64,000 nt of DNA from Thermoplasmata archaeon (GTDB lineage Archaea > Thermoplasmatota > Thermoplasmata > Lutacidiplasmatales > UBA184). The translations under genes were made by a program, and so were the position numbers. Location of the stretch: assembly GCA_027314915.1 (NCBI GenBank), contig DAHUZZ010000007.1, positions 1 to 64,000 of the forward strand, read 5' to 3'. The notes under the pieces were generated by a model. That model did not search any database. It was not told where the DNA came from and worked only from the letters and a program-made list of their open reading frames with translations. Below, piece by piece: positions 60,437 through 64,000 of the stretch (the first letter of the stretch is position 1; each line of letters begins with the position of its first letter).

Positions 60437-61338
60437 CCTCCGGCGCGGGCGCCCCGCCGCGGGTCCTCCTGGTCGGGGGCGGCGGCGGGCTCGTAGGCCG
60501 GGCGGTCCTCCGCGAGCTCGCGCCGAGCTTCCGCATCCGCTCCGTCCACCGGTCCCCCGTGCCCGCCGAGGCCGCGGCCGGAGTGGAGTGGGTCCCCGGC
60601 GACGTCGCCTCCGTGCGCGACTTCGACCCGCTGCTCGAGGGCGTCGACGCGATCGTGAACCTCGCGTGGTACCGCTGGGAATCCCCGCAGCGGTTCCGTG
60701 CGCTCTACGAAGGTCTGAGCCGGCTGCTCGAGGCGAGCGCCCGGCACACGTCGGTCCGGATCGTCCACGTGAGCGTTCCGGCCGCCCCCACGAGCCTCGA
60801 GACGGGGCTGCCGTACCTGACCTACAAGCGGCGGCTCGATCGCGAGCTCGCGGCGAGCGGGCTCTCCTACCGGATCCTCCGGCCGACGCTCCTCTTCGGA
60901 CCGGGCGACCGGCTCCTGACGGTGATGCTGCGCCTGATGGCCACCTACCACCTGTTCCCGATGTTCGGCGACGGATGCTACCATGTGAGCCCGCTCTCGA
61001 CGGCGGACCTCGCCCGGGTGGTCCGTCAGGAGATCGAGGGGACCGGGAACGGCACGGTGGACCTGGGGGGACCGGAACGGTGGGTGTACCGCGATCTCAC
61101 CGACCGGATGTTCTCGGCCCTCCGGCGGACGCCCCGCTACGTCGGGATGGGGGAGCGGACGGCGCTGTTCGTCGCCCGGCTCGTGGTCGGGGCGGGTTCG
61201 AAGCTGATCTACCCGTACGAGGTCGAGTGGCTCATGAGCGACCTCCTCGGGCTGCCGGCCTACCGCGGACTCGCGACCCCGCTCGAGGAGGTCGGACCCT
61301 TTCTGGACCGGATCGCGAACCAGCAGGCGCAAGTTTAA
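60433..61338 (+). CDS. NAD(P)-dependent epimerase/SDR family protein
   Basis: RVLLVGGGGGLVGRAVLREL; YLTYKRRLDRELAASGLSYRILRPTLLFGPGD. ATGA overlap with lipB. Confidence 0.85.
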   Translation: MTSGAGAPPRVLLVGGGGGLVGRAVLRELAPSFRIRSVHRSPVPAEAAAGVEWVPGDVASVRDFDPLLEGVDAIVNLAWYRWESPQRFRALYEGLSRLLEASARHTSVRIVHVSVPAAPTSLETGLPYLTYKRRLDRELAASGLSYRILRPTLLFGPGDRLLTVMLRLMATYHLFPMFGDGCYHVSPLSTADLARVVRQEIEGTGNGTVDLGGPERWVYRDLTDRMFSALRRTPRYVGMGERTALFVARLVVGAGSKLIYPYEVEWLMSDLLGLPAYRGLATPLEEVGPFLDRIANQQAQV

Positions 61339-61364
61339 GCCCCCGACGCGGCCATCATACGCCG

Positions 61365-62306
61365 ATGGACGCGAACGAGCTCTCCCGTCGGATGGGGGAC
61401 TTCTACCTGGTCGCGAGCGAAACGCTGCACGACGTCAAGGACCTGACCGAGCAGCAGATCAAGCACTGGATCGTGGGACCGTTCCTGGTGGCGCTCGGCT
61501 GGGACCCGCGGGACAAGAAGCAGGTCTTCCTCGACTACCCGGTCGGCAAGGACGACCACGCGGACTATGCGCTGCTCGACGCCCACGGACAGCCCCGTAT
61601 CCTGGTGGACGTCCGCACGACCGGCGAGAGCGCGGCGGAGCCCGCCGGGGCCTCCGCGACGGCCAAGCAGGTGGGCGCCCCCCTCGTCCTGATCACCAAC
61701 GGCCGCGAGTTCTCCCTCTGGCACGTCCCCACCGGGGCCGAGCACCCGACGCCGCTCGCCCTCCTCGCGCTCAAGGAGCTCCCCGAGAACGCGGAGACGC
61801 TCCTCGGCCTCACCGGGGAGTACCGCGGCTCCGACACCGGCATCCAGCAGCTCCGCCGGGTCGCGATCCGCCAGGCGGTCCTCCAGCTCCTCGAGGAGAA
61901 CTCGGAGAAGACCTTCGACGCCGTGCTCGGCTGGGTGAGGTCCCAGGTGGCCCCCAACGGCGGCCTCGACGAGCCGAGCGAGCAGGCGGTCCGCGAGGCG
62001 ACCCTGATGTGGCTCAACGAGGAGCACCTCTCCATGCCGAGCTTCGCCGGCGGACCGGACGCGGTCAAGCCGAGCGAGCTCCGCGCCACCACGATGCGCG
62101 ACTGGGAGCCGTTCCCCCGCGGCCCGCCGGGGACGTTCCAGTACCGCTTCGACACGGGCAAGACGCTCGACGTCCGGCAGAGCCCGAAGGAGGTCCGCGA
62201 AGCGCTCCGCAACCAGGGGCTGCGGACCAGCACCTCCACCGCGTTCGGAGGGTTCTACGCCTCCCTGCGCGGGAAGGCGGGGCTACCGACCGCGAGCGGC
62301 GGCTGA
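61365..62306 (+). CDS. Type I restriction R-subunit N-terminal domain-like (PD-(D/E)XK fold) standalone protein
   Basis: IVGPFLVALGWDPRDKKQVFLDYPVGKDDHADYALLDAHGQPRILVDVRTTG, LVLITNGREFSLW. Confidence 0.7.
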   Translation: MDANELSRRMGDFYLVASETLHDVKDLTEQQIKHWIVGPFLVALGWDPRDKKQVFLDYPVGKDDHADYALLDAHGQPRILVDVRTTGESAAEPAGASATAKQVGAPLVLITNGREFSLWHVPTGAEHPTPLALLALKELPENAETLLGLTGEYRGSDTGIQQLRRVAIRQAVLQLLEENSEKTFDAVLGWVRSQVAPNGGLDEPSEQAVREATLMWLNEEHLSMPSFAGGPDAVKPSELRATTMRDWEPFPRGPPGTFQYRFDTGKTLDVRQSPKEVREALRNQGLRTSTSTAFGGFYASLRGKAGLPTASGG

Positions 62307-62356
62307 ACCGGCCTGGGCGATCGACCGCGGGGCGCTTCCCCCGGGCCGGTCTTCGG

Positions 62357-63175
62357 CTAGCTCGCCCGGACCCCGACCGAGACCTCTTCGAGGGTGGTAC
62401 AGGTGGGGCAGAGTGCGCCGTGGCCCGCCGATTCCGCGGCGCCGGCGCAGTCGGCGCAGAGCGGAAGCCCGCATCCCCGACAGAGCGCGGCCGCCCCACC
62501 GGAGGGCAGGTGGCCGTCGCACCCGGCGCAGCCCTTCGCGGTCGCTCCGTTCGGGGGCGGGATGCTCGTCGGAGCCGCCGCGCGGGGGCTCGGTCGGACC
62601 GGCCGGGGGGCCTGGAGGAAGCTCGACAGCTCGTCCAGGCTCTCGAGGGTCTCGTCCCGCCCCGCCGCGCCCGTGCCGGGGAGGAAGGGCAGCGGACCGG
62701 TCGCCTCGGAGAACCCCGCGGCCCCGACGGCCGCGGCGTAGTCGATCCAGGCCCGGGCCGCCGCGGCATCGCCGCTCCCCACCGGGCGCGCCGGGGAGCG
62801 CGCGACCCGCGGGGCGGGGGGCCCCGGCCGGGATGCGGCGAACCGGGGGGCCCGGGGCTCCCACCGCCGCTCGGGGGCGGGATCGGGGTACTCCTCGGGA
62901 GCGGGGGTCGGGGCGACGTCCCGGCGAGATGCGGGTTCCGGCTCCTCCCCTTCGTCCGCGGCCAGCAGGGCGCCGACGAGCCCGCCCACCAGGGCGATCA
63001 TCCCGATGCCCACGAGGAGGATCCAGATGGGGATCGGGTCGTTCCGCACCGGGTTCGTGGCGTACATCCAGACGGAGAGCACGAGGCAGACGACGCCGAA
63101 GAAGAGGAACGGCATGCTCTCCCGGATCCCGTCCAGGTACCGGTGGAACCGGGGGGGCGTCGAGGGACGCCGCAC
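62357..63175 (-). CDS. Membrane protein with two N-terminal TMs and C-terminal multi-Cys zinc-binding domain
   Basis: TM MPFLFFGVVCLVLSVWMY and IWILLVGIGMIALVGGLVGALL; C-terminal CAGCDGHLPSGGAAALCRGCGLPLCADCAGAAESAGHGALCPTC. Confidence 0.75.
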   Translation of the reverse strand: MRRPSTPPRFHRYLDGIRESMPFLFFGVVCLVLSVWMYATNPVRNDPIPIWILLVGIGMIALVGGLVGALLAADEGEEPEPASRRDVAPTPAPEEYPDPAPERRWEPRAPRFAASRPGPPAPRVARSPARPVGSGDAAAARAWIDYAAAVGAAGFSEATGPLPFLPGTGAAGRDETLESLDELSSFLQAPRPVRPSPRAAAPTSIPPPNGATAKGCAGCDGHLPSGGAAALCRGCGLPLCADCAGAAESAGHGALCPTCTTLEEVSVGVRAS

Positions 63176-63383
63176 CGAGGGGTAGGCTCGACCCCCGGTC
63201 CACCGGGGCGGCTCCTCCCCATCCTCTCGAGGTCCGCGGACGCTCCGCCCGGTCGAACCTACCGTACTGGCGCCCGTACGCCCCTCACTTCGTTCGTGTA
63301 TCCATGGGAGGATGCGAGATTTGAGACTTCCCCGTCGGGAGCCCGCCCCCCGGCCCCCGTCCGGGGGCCCCCCGGTGGCCGAT

Positions 63384-63953
63384 CTACGGGCAGCTCGCGA
63401 TCGCGGAGCACTGGTAGAGGGTGACCGTGAGCCCCCGGAGCGACTGGTTCTGGTGGCCGAGGTCCCAGATCAGGAGGAGGTTGCCGGCGACCGGGACCGG
63501 CGTCGCCTGCTTGACGTAGAGCGACTGGACCGCTCCGCCCTGGCTGCCCGAACCCACGAACATCGTGAGCTCCATCGCGCCGGAGAACCCCGTCGAGAAC
63601 GAGTAGTTCTCCCACTCGCTGAAGTCCCCGAAGGTGCAGGCACTCCCCTGGGCGGAGGAGCCGGAGCTCATGCAGAAGACGTTGAGCCCGGCCCCGAGCG
63701 TGTCGGGGGCCGCCGGGCTTCCGAGGCCGCCCACGAAGGTCATGCGCGCGGGGTTCGGGGTGACGTTCAGGACCGTCGCGACGTAGGCCACCCCGGCCAC
63801 CGAGCCGCTGGTGGCGGTCGCGTTGCCCCCGCCGGTCTCGTTCTGCTGCGTCAGGAGGAGGTTCGCCGCCGCGAGGGTGAACCCGATCGTCAACGCCAGG
63901 ATGGCGATGACGGTACCGATGTAGGCGGTGCGCCGCCGGACGACCTGGGCCAC
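63384..63953 (-). CDS. Single-TM exported protein, possibly type IV pilin-like
   Basis: N-terminal RRRTAYIGTVIAILALTIGFTLAAANLLLTQQ followed by Ser/Gly/Thr-rich beta-type sequence. Confidence 0.6.
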   Translation of the reverse strand: MAQVVRRRTAYIGTVIAILALTIGFTLAAANLLLTQQNETGGGNATATSGSVAGVAYVATVLNVTPNPARMTFVGGLGSPAAPDTLGAGLNVFCMSSGSSAQGSACTFGDFSEWENYSFSTGFSGAMELTMFVGSGSQGGAVQSLYVKQATPVPVAGNLLLIWDLGHQNQSLRGLTVTLYQCSAIASCP

Positions 63954-64000
63954 GGAGGGGCTCCTGTCCTCGCCGAGGAGGGCCCCCGTACGTCTCGAGG

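Overview
High-GC archaeal chromosomal window. Archaeal markers include Rpo7/RpoE', Spt4, S24e, S27ae, GTP-dependent dephospho-CoA kinase, DUF373, archaeal type GAPDH and TATA-type promoters. The style looks Thermoplasmata-like, but that placement is inference. Most of the window is densely packed coding sequence. It holds two tRNAs (Arg-CCG, Ile-GAU), two HxlR-like regulators and a surface/secretome block: PKD proteins, a GH-A-clan-like secreted glycosidase, a phosphoesterase and a giant PKD-fused solute-binding protein. It also holds sulfur and AP-superfamily genes (ATP sulfurylase, a P-loop-less APS-kinase-like protein, a sulfatase-like enzyme and a phosphodiesterase). Signalling is represented by a soluble histidine kinase with ten PAS domains, nine of them in an exact 372-bp register, followed by two translationally coupled receiver proteins. 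An rpo7-spt4-DPCK-S24e-S27ae cluster, several ABC exporters and a 2-oxoacid dehydrogenase/lipoylation operon with two E1-alpha paralogs complete the core. A lower-GC island (about 45.9-48.9 kb) beside tRNA-Ile carries a broken transposase and zinc-ribbon membrane proteins. No CRISPR array or canonical defence operon was seen. The ORF track contains many long antisense ORFs that are GC artifacts. All family calls are from reading motifs; no database search was run.
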